Origin: Caenorhabditis remanei
Taxonomy: Eukaryota; Nematoda; Chromadorea; Rhabditida; Rhabditidae
DNA: 64,000 nt
Assembly: GCF_010183535.1 (NCBI RefSeq)
Contig: NC_071331.1
Span: 20,584,001-20,648,000, forward strand
Direction of reading: 5' to 3'
Of the stretch, positions 21,201 through 31,144 are shown in pieces. The position numbers and the translations under genes were made by a program. How positions within the stretch are numbered: the first letter of the stretch is position 1; the number at the start of each line of letters is the position of its first letter. The notes beneath the pieces were generated by a model that searched no databases, was not told where the DNA came from, and saw only the letters and a program-made list of their open reading frames with translations.

Positions 21201-23968
21201 GATGGAAATGGAAAGAAAAAGACGGGATTCTTTTATATAATCACATCAGATGAGGCAGCGAATGGAAAAATGGAAGAAAATGAGTGGCCTCAAGAAAAGA
21301 GCTACGAGAGATTCAGCTTCAAATATTCGGAGAATGGTCAAATAGAAGAATGGAAGTTGTGGATGGGCAGAGTTGCGGAGATATTCAATATGGAATCGAT
21401 GAAAACATTAGCAATGTATACTGACATGTATGATATGGAATCGATAGTGGATTGTCTGAAAACTCACGTGAAATCGATTGAAATGTGTTCAATGTCTGAG
21501 AAGGAAGGTGGCAGGACGAATGGAGAACATGTTGCTCAGTTTATGAATAACATTATTATCAAAAAGGAATTACATCTCTTCTTGTCTCCGTTGAATAACG
21601 ATTTCGATGCGAGAATTCCGAAGAATCTGAAAATGATCTCTATAAAAGACGCGAAATGGGTTGGATATGAGAAACTTCTGGAAATTGATTGTCGGAAATT
21701 GGTTCTCGATGAAAGTCTTTTAACAAGTGAAGAGTGGAATTCGTTCATCAAGAAATGGATGGCAATGGAGACTCATTTGAATCTGCAATTCTTAGAATTC
21801 TATCTCACGTCAATTGAAGAATTTAGACGACTCGTGCTTCATGATATACCGCACGAAGTGATAGATGAAGAAGTCTCGAGAAGATTGATAGGGTAAGTTG
21901 ATATGTTTTTAGAATACCATATTTGCAAACAGGGCCGACACAGGCCGGCGCGTAACTCGCTTCAAACTCAATATTCTGAGCTGAAAAATATACCAAAATG
22001 TAGATCTCGACCAGAGATGTTGGGAAGTGAAAATTTTCTTATCCGGAAGTCGGAAGTCGGAAGTTGGAAGTGATTTTCCTTATCCGGAAGTCGGAAGTTG
22101 GAAGTGATTTTCCTTATCCGGAAGTCGGAAGTCGGAAGTCGGAAGTCGGCAGTCGGAAGTAGATTTTTTCGCAAAGATTCAAAAACTCCTAGAAAAAGTT
22201 CATAAAATTCGCGAAAATTAGTGGAAAATTAGTTTTTGGCTGAAGAAAAGTCTATTTTCTGTCCTTTTAGACCATTTTTCCATGTATTTCTGCGAAATTT
22301 GCTTTTCCGAAATTCCACCGTATGGAATGACGGAAGTCGGAAGTGAAATTTCTTATCCGGAAGTCGGAAGTCGGAAGTCGGAAGTCGGAATTCCCAACAA
22401 CACTGATCTCGACGAGGTTCTATGACACTGACCTACTATGGACCGGACGGCTATTCGTTAATGTGCCGTGGCTAGAATGGCTTTTTTGGCCATTTTGGCG
22501 TTTTTTGGTACTTTTTCCCGGCCTATTAACGAATAGCCATCAGTGTTGTCAGGGCTCTTTTTTACTTCCAACTTTCGACTTTCGGATAAGAAATCTTACT
22601 TCCGACTTCCGACTTCCAATGGGCTATCAGAAATGTCGGGAAGTGAAAATTTTCTTATCAGGAAGTCGGAAGTCGGAAGTAAGATCTCTTATCCGGAAGT
22701 CGGAAGTAGGAAGTAGGAAGTAGATTTTTTCGCAAAAGTTCAAAAACTCCAAGAGAAAAGATGATAAAAGATGATGGGAGAATCAGTGAAAATTTAGTTT
22801 TTGACAGAAAAAAGTCTATTTTCTGTCCTTTTAGACCATTTTTCCATGTATTTCTGCGAAATTTGCTTTTCCGAAATTCCACCGTTATGGAATGACGGAA
22901 GTCGGAAGTGAAATTTCTTATCCGGAAGTCGGAAGTGAAATTTCTTATCCGGAAGTCGGAAGTCGGAAGTCGGAAGTCGGAAGTCGGAATTCCCAACAAC
23001 ACTGATCTCGACGAGGTTCTATGACACTGACCTACTATGGACCGGACGGCTATTCGTTAATGTGCCGTGGCTAGAATGGCTTTTTTGGCCATTTTGGCGT
23101 TTTTTGGTACTTTTTCCCGGCCTATTAACGAATAGCCATCAGTGTTGTCAGGGCTCTTTTTTACTTCCAACTTTCGACTTTCGGATAAGAAATCTTACTT
23201 CCGACTTCCGACTTCCAATGGGCTATCAGAAATGTCGGGAAGTGAAAATTTTCTTATCAGGAAGTCGGAAGTCGGAAGTAAGATCTCTTATCCGGAAGTC
23301 GGAAGTCGGAAGTAGGAAGTAGATTTTTTCGCAAAAGTTCAAAAACTCCAAGAGAAAAGATGATAAAAGATGATGGGAGAATCAGTGAAAATTTAGTTTT
23401 TGACAGAAAAAAGTTTATTTTCTGTCCTTTTAGACCATTTTTCCATGTATTTCTGCGATATGTACCATTCGTAAATTCCACTTTCCTTATCCGGAAATCG
23501 GAAGTCGGAAGTAAGATTTCTTATCCGAAAGTCGGAAGTTGAAAGTAAAAAAGAGCCCGGAAGTCGGAATTCCTGACAACACTGATGGCTATTCGTTAAT
23601 AGGCCGGGAAAAAGTGCCAAAAAACGCGAAAATGGCCAAAAAAGCCATTCTAGCCCTGCCCACGGCACATTAACGAATAGCCATTCGACCCGTATAATAT
23701 CAGTGACATAGTACTCGTCGAGATCTACATTTTGGGATATTTTTCAGCTCATAACATTCATTTTGAAGCGAGTTACGCGCTGGCCCGTTTCGGCCCGTGT
23801 CGGCCCGGTTTGCAAGTATTTAGAATACTGTAATCTTGACTTTATTATTTCAGTACTCGGTCTAAGAAGACATTGATAAAAGGAGGAACAGATATCAAAC
23901 GGATCGATGGGAAAACGGCGACATTCTATCAGGGTTATGGTGATGGAATATTGATGAGCACTCATTGA
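18246..23968 (+). CDS. F-box protein with type 2 F-box-associated domain (FBA_2)
   Basis: Probable substrate-recognition subunit of an SCF ubiquitin ligase, from the large, fast-evolving nematode F-box/FBA_2 family. Exons are 18246-18319, 21089-21892 and 23854-23968; they splice in phase into 330 residues. The N-terminus FPLLRISFVPLQEVFKAM followed by HPFEIINFSLISKRTK is the F-box helix set (residues about 4-45) and is split by intron 1. The rest matches the FBA_2 layout: FSFKYSENGQ, LYLFLSPL-type strand (here LHLFLSPLNND), SEEWNSFIKKW near the middle, LEFYLTSIEEFRRLVLHDI, and a C-terminal IKRIDGKTATFYQ segment. No frameshifts. Both introns are inflated by mobile elements: 2.77 kb and 1.96 kb. 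The upstream 300 bp is pyrimidine-rich. The reading frame is intact, so the gene is probably functional. No specific orthologue recognised. Confidence 0.87.
18578..19036. mobile_element. CAGGGCTGTGCG-ended foldback element with GGAAGTC insert
   Basis: The ends CAGGGCTGTGCGA and TCGCACAGCCCTG are inverted repeats, related to the CAGGGATGTGCG ends of the element at 28322-28658. The interior carries A/T-rich complementary arms (CGAAAAACC.../...CCGAAAAATG). A CAGTGTTGTTGGGAATTCC...CCCAACATCTCTG piece (GGAAGTC family) lies at about 18590-18692. The outer flanks do not give a matching 8-bp duplication. Confidence 0.65.
19640..20425. mobile_element. Foldback element with a tRNA-like sequence in each arm
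   Basis: AAGGGAACCTTTTAAGTGG (about 19652) and its complement CCACTTAAAAGGTTCCCTT (about 20398) bound arms of roughly 340 bp. Each arm contains a tRNA-derived stretch: GTGGCGCAGGTGGTTAGCG (A-box-like) and GGTTCGACCCC (exact B-box consensus) at about 19858-19917 on + and 20150-20208 on -. The T and acceptor stems do not pair, so this is not a functional tRNA gene. The same apparent ORF occurs on both strands because of the mirror symmetry. Confidence 0.7.
20467..20917. mobile_element. Tc1/mariner-like MITE, 451 bp
   Basis: CAGTACTGGCTATAAATAA and its complement TTATTTATAGCCAGTACTG bound an almost perfect palindrome. TA precedes the left end (20465-20466); the right flank is CA, so one side of the duplication has mutated. 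Arms include TTGTAGTTGACAACTTTTTT. Same family as 16485-17888, 24321-25217 and 30735-31141. Confidence 0.88.
22012..22405. mobile_element. GGAAGTC-type hAT-like MITE, 394 bp, 8-bp TSD
   Basis: CAGAGATGTTGGGAAGTG and its imperfect complement GGAATTCCCAACAACACTG are the ends. ATCTCGAC (22004-22011) and ATCTCGAC (22406-22413) are the target duplication. Each end has tandem CGGAAGT units. The body contains the shared CCATGTATTTCTGCGAAAT block. This gives a clean boundary definition for the whole GGAAGTC family seen at 15650, 18600, 22560 and 23160. Confidence 0.87.
22408..23605. repeat. 599-bp tandem duplication within the composite element
   Basis: The segment starting CTCGACGAGGTTCTATGACA at 22408 recurs at 23007 with almost no differences for more than 400 bp (both copies include GGCCTATTAACGAATAGCCA and TTATCAGGAAGTCGGAAGT). 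The second copy then diverges near 23455. The near identity implies a recent event. A third, inverted partial copy lies at 23560-23690. Confidence 0.9.
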
Positions 23969-24320
23969 ATCTCTTGGAATGAGCAAAACTGGATTTTCGA
24001 AACTTTTAACAAATGATTTTTCAAACTATTTCCATTATTTATATCGAGATTTCATGAATGGCTTATTGTACATTCTATGGTTTTACAATAATCTAAATCC
24101 TTTATTTTTTTGATAATAAATTTTACATTTATCAAGTCTAGAACTCCTAATTTTTTGTAGATGAATACGGTTATTTCTGCCCTGCTATGATGTAAGTCCC
24201 TCCACAAATCCTAAAAATAAGGACTGGCTTAACTGATATTTCGAATCCAGATTTTTTGGAATTTTAGTTTAAAATTCATCTGAAACTCACTGATTTTTCC
24301 GCAAAATATGAAATATCATA

Positions 24321-25217
24321 CAGTACTGGCCATAAAGAATGCGACACTTGCAGTTTTTAGTTGTTCACAATATTGATTGTTTTATAGAGTGTATATAGAT
24401 CACAAATAGAGTGTTGTTTTTGTAGTTGACAACTTTTTTGTACGAGCGCAACCTAAGAATCTACAGGCAGTCAATGCAAACCATAGTTGTCCGGAATCCG
24501 GATTCCGGAAATTCCGGATTCCGGAATTCAGGGTTTTTTTGACATTCCGGTTCCGGTTCCGGATTCCGGAAAATGAAATTTTTCATTCCGATTCCGGATT
24601 CCGGTTTTTTGAATTTTTTCTCCGGAATCCTGAAGTTTAAATTTAAAAATTTTTTTTGAGTTTTAAAGACAACTGCATTTCAGTTTTGAACCTCAAAAGT
24701 AGTTTTAAACTTTATATATCATTAACAACACTCGAAAAAATGACTTGGCCTTGCAAATTTATCGAATCATTCCGGATTCCGAAATTCCGGAATTCCGGGT
24801 TTTTTCGTCATTCCGGTTCCGGTTCCGGATTCCGGATTCCGGTATTTGAAAAACTTCATTCCGGTTCCGGATTCCGGATTCCGGAAAATGAAAATTTTGA
24901 TTCCGGTTCCGGATTCCGGGATCCGGTTTTTCGAAAAATGGCATTCCGTACAACTATGATGCAAACTGCTCGAAAATTTCCCCTTTTAGCACTGAAAAAT
25001 GGCGAAAATTGTGAAAAAAATCTTTGACTGCCTGTAACTTCTTAGGAAGTGCCCGTACAAAAAAATAGTCAACTACAAAAATGAAGCTCTATTTGTGATC
25101 TATACACTCCACAAACAATCCATATTGTGAGACTATCAGGGAGGCCGTCTTACACTCACAAAGTTGACCATTTTCAACTGAAAACTGTAAGCGTCGCATT
25201 CTTTAAGGGCAGTACTG
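24321..25217. mobile_element. Tc1/mariner-like MITE carrying a nested hAT-like insertion
   Basis: CAGTACTGGCCATAAAGAAT at the left and its degenerate complement, ending GGCAGTACTG, at the right, with TA on both sides (24319-24320 and 25218-25219). Excluding the insert 24482-24958 the length is about 420 bp, like the other family members. The left arm lacks about 55 bp after TTTTTAGTTG. Confidence 0.88.
24482..24958. mobile_element. hAT-like element of TTCCGGATTCCGG units, 8-bp TSD
   Basis: The ends CATAGTTGT and ACAACTATG are inverted. ATGCAAAC flanks it exactly at 24474-24481 and 24959-24966, and intact sister MITEs read through this site as CAATGCAAACTGCTCG. Both arms consist of tandem CCGGAATCCGGA / TCCGGATTCCGG units. 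Four overlapping open frames here are repeat translations, not genes. Confidence 0.92.
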
Positions 25218-25670
25218 TATATGTACACCATTTGAAAACTTTAGTAGACATTTTTCAAAAAACATTGTAACCGTTGACTAGTCATTAATAAAGATGTCAA
25301 TTGAATCATTTGTTACTGTTGTCCATTTGATGATCTACAAACTGCTCTCCGGATTCCGCAAGTGACAATAACAGTGAGACTTTGGAGAATTTGTTCATTT
25401 CAAACAATCAAATTGATTGAAACAACACAGATTGCTGTTTTATTCAGTCATAGATTCCATTTAAAACAATTATGGAAAAATGGAGATTTATTGTTTACTG
25501 GCGTTTTTCAATGATTCATTTATTATGCCTAGTCGCAAAAACGGAATTTGTAGTTGATATGAAGAAAGGAAATTGAAAAATAAGAGTGATTCAACATTTC
25601 TGATTTCTAATGACGAATTGTTACATCATTTGTTTATGAGAAGTGCAAAAACATCAAAGCTCTGAATTTA

Positions 25671-25939
25671 CCGTAAATACTGTATTATAACGGCACCTGT
25701 AATAGAACGGCACCTGTATTATAACGGCACCCCATCTATACTCAGAATTCATGAATATGATTATCCCGGTGCTTTTTCTTGGTTCTGATTAGAAGGTACG
25801 TGATTAGCAAAGTTTAGAGCAAATAGAACTCCAAAAAAGTTTTTTCCGGTTAATTTTAATGAGTTTCTGAAACCACAAATTTTCTCTTGAAGACAATTGA
25901 AAAATATAACGGCATGTCGTTATAATACAGTATTTACGG
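25671..25939. mobile_element. 269-bp MITE with CCGTAAATACTGTATTATA ends, TA duplication
   Basis: CCGTAAATACTGTATTATAA and TTATAATACAGTATTTACGG are perfect inverted ends, with TA on each side (25669-25670, 25940-25941). Near the left end AACGGCACCTGTA-type units are repeated three times. No ORF. The remaining bases 25220-25670 and 25945-26230 show no gene that I can support. Confidence 0.85.
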
Positions 25940-26269
25940 TAACATATCAGTTGAAATATGTGGATAGTGTTGGCAATAGATATTGTGTCATGATTTAACC
26001 GTCGAAAGCATTGAATCTCCAGGTGTCACATTTTTGCGACGACAGAACATGAAATCTGAAAGTTTGAAGAAGTTTTAGTGACGAGTAGGGGGATTAAAGA
26101 TAAACATCCGGATCTGAAAACGAATTTCCATCATGTTCAGGCGGAACACCGGGTTTTTGGTGGTTTTTTGAAATTTAACTTTTGGAATAACCAATTTTTT
26201 GATGTTCGTAACCTATTAAACATGAAAAACACCTCGGGACTAGTTTTTTCGACGCGTGGCCTAAAAAAC

Positions 26270-26534
26270 CATACTTGCAAATTTACGGCCCGGCCCGAAG
26301 GCCCGGCTTCAAAATAAAGATACCTATTTTTCACCAAATTTTTTGAATTTTTTTGAAATTTTACATTAAAAATTTCAATGTCTTGATGAATAACTATCTT
26401 TTGATTGGATTCTGAAGTATAGTCCAAATTTCGACATTTTTGGAAAAAATTCAAAATTTCGTTCAAAATTTCAGTTCAAATTTTTCGGCCGGGCCTTGGG
26501 AATTCTTGTCACGGCCCGGCCCGTTGCAAGTATG
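26270..26534. mobile_element. GC-rich hAT-like element inside a GGGGACTAG hairpin, 8-bp TSD
   Basis: The ends are CATACTTGCAA and TTGCAAGTATG. TAAAAAAC occurs at 26262-26269 and 26535-26542. Removing it rejoins a dispersed hairpin copy (GGGACTAGTTTTTTCGACGCG... with ...CGAATTTTGAAAAAA). The arms carry GGCCCGGCCCG motifs. Confidence 0.87.
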
Positions 26535-26729
26535 TAAAAAACCGAATTTTGAAAAAAATCCCTTGTTTTTGATGGGTTTCTGTGTGTTTGCATAGTTTTT
26601 TTCATTGAAATTTTAAATTTTCAGTCAATTTATGCAAAACGAGGACTACATTTTCACCTGGTGGCCTAGGAAACCAATTTTTTGGAAAACTAGTCCCGTG
26701 ACCGTTTTGATGCTTTTAAAGGTTTTTTC

Positions 26730-26965
26730 CAGACTTGTCGAAAATCGGCCCGGTCGGCCTGGATTCAAAAGTGGGTGCCCATTTTTTACTAAAATTTTTT
26801 GAAATTTTTCAAAAAAATAGAGTGAAAATGCTAAAATTATCATAAATATTCACGTATCGGCTGAATTTTAAAGTTTTGGTCAAAAACTATACTTTTTCTA
26901 AAAAAAAGCTCAAAAAATGTTTCAAAACGGGCCGAGCCGGGCCGGGCCGGCCCGTGACAAGTCTG
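26730..26965. mobile_element. GC-rich hAT-like element, decayed
   Basis: CAGACTTGTCGAAAATCGG at 26730 and CCCGTGACAAGTCTG at 26951 are the same end type as 51294-51600, with GGCCCGG / GGGCCGGGCC arms. The flanking 8-mers do not match, so one side has been lost or mutated. A hairpin-family copy precedes it (26638-26700). Confidence 0.65.
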
Positions 26966-27958
26966 CTATTCACTCTGTTAAACCACAAACGATCACAAGC
27001 GTTCATATTCACCAGTAACTGCTTGTTTGTAGCTTTTGACAATGAAAATAGTGGGCAAAGGATTCAAAGCCGGATACATTGCAATACTAAAATTGAGAAT
27101 TTCTCCCAGAACTTCAGTGGAAGAATTGATAAAAATGGAGAAATAGATAGCAGTTGCTGGAATATGCATCGACTGGAATAATAGTTTGAAAAACAAGAGC
27201 ATTGAATAGTTGAGATTGAAGATTTTTGTACTTTTGAGAGACAGATGTCACTCTCATCAATTCCTTCATTGTTTCATAACCTTTCAATCCGAAATATAAC
27301 ATTGTGGAAAACGAGAGAATCTGGAAAAAATCAGCAAGAGTTTCAGATTAATCATTTCAAAATAAAACTGACAATGAGTGTCAAAACAATACCAGTCCCT
27401 TCGAACGCAATCCAGTTGATATAAACTTCTCCATTTCTATTCGTCAAATAATAAAACGGTCCTCCATAATATAAATCTTCGAACTTTGTTCCATTTTTCT
27501 TTGTGGGCAGATAAAAATCTCTAAAAAAAAGAAGATCCCTTGATACTTTATAATCAGATTTTCATCAAACTTTACGAATCGATCTGAATCTTCTGTTGCT
27601 GCAAATATACCAGCCCCTGCATAAATCCATATTCCTGCATTTAAAATGGGAAACAACAGCCAGAGAATTAGTTTCCAATTGCTGAATGAATCGAGTAATT
27701 CACTACTGAAATTATGGTTTTTTCTTTTAATAGTCTGCAATTAAAGCCGTATATTTAAACTTTGTAATTGCCAGGTATCGGTAAATGAAATGAACAGCGA
27801 GCAGAGAAATTGACAGACCATAGAATCCAATGAAAACAACTGGAACAATGAAAATTATTTGAATCTAGTTTTTGAATTAGGACTGAAGTCTTTTTTTAGA
27901 TTATGATACTAACTGCACTGACTCAAAAGGAGCTTTGGTGGATAAGATTTTCCCCCGG

Positions 27959-28284
27959 GACCGTGTAGTCCTCTCGGACAAGAACTTTCCACCATTTATA
28001 TCAAAAAAATAGGAAAAACTACAGAAAATTGTTGGAAAAAATAGCTTTGAATTGGCTACACTGACCAAACATCTAAAAAAATTGTCAGTGTACTTTTGTC
28101 ACTGTATTATTTTTGTTAGTGTAACATTAGAACGCGTCGAAGAGTTTTTAGAGTTTTTCTTATAACTGATCGGGAATTGCTAATTTTCTCCATACAAATT
28201 GAAAAAAAACACCAAAGTTTGTTTAAAAAAGTAAGGAAACGAGGAGAAATTGAACAAAAAATCTTGTCCGAGAGGACTACACGG
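27959..28284. mobile_element. Inverted-repeat element in the chemoreceptor relic
   Basis: CCGTGTAGTCCTCTCGGACA (27959) and TGTCCGAGAGGACTACACGG (28265-28284) are perfect 22-bp inverted ends (with AG/CT inside). The 280-bp interior has a weak central palindrome (CACTGAC.../...GTCAGTG). No coding potential, and no target duplication found. Confidence 0.7.
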
Positions 28285-28321
28285 CCACATGAAAAAAAAA
28301 CTCTTCCACCTACCCTTCAGC

Positions 28322-28658
28322 CAGGGATGTGCGCAACGGAAATCGGAAATTCCGAAATTTCCGACTTTTTTCGGGACTGTTTTCCGTCGGAAATTTCCGA
28401 TTTCAGAGAAATTTTTCCGGAAAAAAACTTTTTTTTCGAAATTTCCGTAATTCCATATATTTTCATGATGATAAAAAAGAGAATTTGTGCGGAATCGAAT
28501 TTACAAAAATTTTAGTTTTTTCTGCATTTTTATTGGATTTTGACTATGAAAAGTTTGAAAAGCCGAGTTTCCAAAATTTCCGGAATTTCCGAAAAGAATA
28601 ATTCGGAAAAGTTCCGAGTTTCCAAAATTTCCGAAATATTCATTTCCGCACATCCCTG
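28322..28658. mobile_element. hAT-like MITE with CAGGGATGTGCG ends
   Basis: The ends CAGGGATGTGCG and CGCACATCCCTG (one mismatch) bound arms rich in TTTCCGAAATTTCCG. The flanks CCTTCAGC (28314-28321) and CCTTCAGG (28659-28666) match at 7 of 8 bases, consistent with a slightly aged 8-bp duplication. The overlapping ORFs are repeat translations. Confidence 0.8.
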
Positions 28659-28685
28659 CCTTCAGGTGAACGGGAATGGTACCGA

Positions 28686-28760
28686 TTTCATTCCCAAATT
28701 TTTTTCATTCCCAAATTTTTTTCATTCCCAAATTTTTTTCATTCCCAAATTTTTTTCATC
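28686..28760. repeat. 17-18-bp tandem repeat, 4 copies
   Basis: TTCATTCCCAAATTTTTTT is repeated four times head to tail, immediately before the open frame that starts near 28800. Confidence 0.9.
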
Positions 28761-28815
28761 AATGATTGGTTGGCAAGAGGGAATCAAGTTAAAAAGAGAA
28801 TAGGAATCGTCAACA

Positions 28816-29257
28816 TGGATGTGGAGGATATCTTTCAACATTTAAAGAAAGTGGGTGTATCCGTGAGCTGGTAGCGGAGTTAAGAGAACAACGGGAATCC
28901 GACAGAAGAGCTGCTAGAAGAGCTGTTAGGAAAGAAAGGCAGGAGATCAAACGTCGTATTAGGTCACAGAAGAAAAAATGGGAGATGGTGCAAGAGGAGC
29001 TTCAAATTGCTAGGAAACGTAAGATGAGAAGTCAAAGAAAAACCAGGAAGTTATATAGAAGAAAGATGAAGAAAGCAAAAGATCGACATTGGCTAAAGTT
29101 TCGGGAATTGAAGTACAAGTTCGTGTTTTGTACTCGAGTAATAATGCGGCCGCCAATCTTGTGTGTTTCACCTGATATCAATCGTGTAAGGTCCTTGCTT
29201 GTTACTTTCGAAACTTCTTTTAAAGCAAGAAACAAGAAAAGGAAATACAGTAAATGA
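28816..29257 (+). CDS. Small, very basic Lys/Arg-rich protein, possibly frameshifted
   Basis: Not recognised. ATG 28816 opens MDVEDIFQHLKKVG and stops after 19 residues. The overlapping frame (open from 28793 to the TGA at 29255-29257) continues with RELVAELREQRESDRRAAR, a charged helix with coiled-coil character, then runs of RKRKMRSQRKTRKLYRRKMK and a less charged tail (RPPILCVSPDINRVRS). Joining the two would need a one-base shift near 28855, so either there is a disabling indel or the true start is the in-frame ATG at 28985 (90 residues). Codon usage looks coding (few A/T homopolymers, unlike the surrounding repeats). No introns seen. It could be a retrocopy or a fragment of a larger coiled-coil gene. 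Confidence 0.33.
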
Positions 29258-29447
29258 AGGAAGTTCACGTTTTTAAGGATAACGGACACGGACATATTGA
29301 ACTCTCAACTCTTAATTTTCACGTACCTTGCGTGCGTATTCAAAATAAATAAATAAATAAATAAAATATGCGTGAATAATAAAATTTCATAAAATTGTCT
29401 GAAGTTTTTGACTGCATTATTCGAATTTCTCACGTATTTTCCGAAAT

Positions 29448-29885
29448 TTTGAGCCCCATATTGGCCTATTTTCAAAACTTTTGATTTTTGGACTAATTTT
29501 GGGCCAAAAATAGTCAAAAATCGAAGTTACCCAAAATATGTCAATATGGGGCTCAAAATTACAGAAAACATGTGATTAATTCGAATAATGTGGGCAAAAA
29601 CTTTGAAAAATGCATTTGTTGTGACTTTTTCGAGAATTGAAATTTTCTTTGAAATTTTTTTACAAAAAAAAAACATTTGAGACTGCTCTACAGGGGTATA
29701 AACTCAATATTCTCAATTTTCATTTTTGTTTGTAAGATTTCGAGCCCATATCGACCGGATTCCGAAATTTTTGAGTTTTTACCGTAATATACCGTAATAC
29801 CGTACCCCCTGTGTCAAAACTTCCCCCAAAATAAAAATTCAGCCAAAATATGTCAATATGGGGCTCAAAATTCTGGAAATTTCGT
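29448..29885. repeat. Two CCCCATATTGA hairpin copies
   Basis: TTTTGAGCCCCATATTGGCC at 29448 with TCAATATGGGGCTCAAAAT at 29540, and a second, weaker pair at about 29738-29870. Same family as the array around PTRHD1. Confidence 0.75.
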
Positions 29886-30679
29886 GGAGATCTTGAGAAA
29901 TTACGTTATGCGCCTCAAAAAACTAGTCTATAAGCCATTTTCAGAAAAACATAAAATTTCAGATTTATCGTAATCTGAAAAAAAAAACGACTTCAGTCCT
30001 CAAAGTTCTCTACCGTCCAGAAAAATGGATAATGTGACGGGAAACACAGACTCTTTTGTGTTTGTTATAATCAAAAAAGCGGAATCTTTTGTGAAAACAT
30101 CCTGAAAATCACGCGAATTGTATCAAAGCAGTTATTTTTCAATCACTTACTGGTTTCTCTGCAACATACGCGATAGCATATGTCAGCTCCAAAAATGCAA
30201 TATAAATCATGAGGTGTTTATAGGCGCCAATTGATTTCGGAGATTTTGTGATAATTAGAATAATTAACAATGTATTAATTGAGATTGCAAAAAATGCAGA
30301 AATATCAAGTGTCCAAGACTTGATTTTATTGATTAGTTTTGCATCAAAGTGCATTATGACGGTGAGTTGTTCGTTCTAGACAAATAATACTACAAATTCA
30401 AAGAGAATATTAAGTCTTTACTAGCTATTATGAATTCAAATTTTTCAGTGCTAGGAAAATCGCCACGTCTTCTTGCGGCGGCCACGCCCATTTCTTGTGG
30501 CAATGCTCCAACATTGAATCATTGAAATGGGAGTGGGCGTGACCGTCGCGAGAGGGCGAGCTTTTCTGAAAAATTTGAACTCATCACAAAAACCACGAGA
30601 AAGACAAAGCAACGCAGGGACAGACGGCAGTGAGTCTAGAAACTCAAACGACTTGTTTAGAAGAGTGGTTAAAACAAGG

Positions 30680-31141
30680 GGACATTAACTAAGGAAAGAT
30701 CCCGGGTCGAGATGAAGTTACAGATCGAGATATACAGTGCTGGCAATAAATAATGCGACACTTGCAGTTTTTAGTTGAAAATGGTCAACTTTGTGAGTGT
30801 AAGACGGCCTCCCTGATAGTATCACAATATCGATTGTTTATGGGGTGTATAGATCACAAGTAGAGCTTCATTTTTGTAGTTGACAACTTTTTTGCACGAG
30901 CACATCCTAAGAAGTTATCAATCGTCAAAGTAATTTCTCGCAATTGTTGCTCTTTTCAGTGTTAAAAGGAAATATTTTTGAGTTGTTTTCATTGACTGCC
31001 TGTAACTTCTTAGGATGTGCTCGTACAAAAAAGTTGTCAACTACAAAATTGAAGCTCTATTTGTGATTTATACATTCCATAAACAATCAATATTGTGAGA
31101 ACTATCAGGGAGACCCTGTCGCAGTCACAAAGTTGACCATT
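30680..31141. mobile_element. Tc1-like MITE inserted into a CAGTGGTGGGCG-family fragment
   Basis: 30685-30734 (AAGGAAAGATCCCGGGTCGAGATG...) matches part of the element at 1834-2628. At 30735 a MITE begins CAGTGCTGGCAATAAATAA next to TA; its palindrome runs to about 31141, where it stops at AGTTGACCATTT, lacking the last 50 bp of its right end. The truncation point abuts the chemoreceptor fragment. Confidence 0.75.
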
Positions 31142-31144
31142 TCC

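Larger units (their letters stand above)
21918..23820. mobile_element. 1.9-kb composite hAT-like element filling F-box intron 2
   Basis: The left end is CATATTTGCAAACAGGG, the right end CCGGTTTGCAAGTATT. The flanks are TAGAATAC at 21910-21917 and TAGAATAC at 23821-23828, an exact 8-bp duplication. Subterminal arms are GCGCGTAACTCGCTTCAAA / TTTTGAAGCGAGTTACGCGC. The interior contains a nested GGAAGTC element (22012-22405), a 599-bp tandem duplication and several CGGAAGT arrays. No transposase frame. Confidence 0.88.
26993..30354 (-). pseudogene. Serpentine (7TM) chemoreceptor, Str/Srj-like, frameshifted
   Basis: Relic of a nematode G-protein-coupled chemoreceptor. Exon 1 (30354-30151) encodes MHFDAKLINKIKSW and TM1 (FFAISINTLLIILIITKSP), then SIGAYKHLMIYIAFLELTYA. 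A later exon (to about 27770) encodes FYGLSISLLAVHFIYRYLAIT (TM3 and the family HFIYRYL motif), followed across a 55-nt intron by SELLDSFSNWKLILWLLFP and a TM4 segment. The last part contains FEDLYYGGPFYY, TM5, QSQLFNALVFQTIIPV (TM6) and MHIPATAIYF, SIAMYPALNPLPTIFIVKSY (TM7). After TIIPV the frame shifts by one base, a further discontinuity lies near 27530, and the segment between exon 1 and TM3 shows no good coding match. Intron 1 has swollen to over 2 kb. I therefore call it a pseudogene. Confidence 0.75.

Noticed and set aside
22343..23668. Several ORFs containing SEVGSRKSEVGSRK or LPTSDFRLP repeats
   Set aside because: Translations of GGAAGTC tandem units in MITEs.
28177..28803. Overlapping ORFs rich in Phe/Arg/Asn (KFPTFF, FRNFR)
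   Set aside because: Translation of TTTCCGAAATTTCCG units of the CAGGGATGTGCG element.
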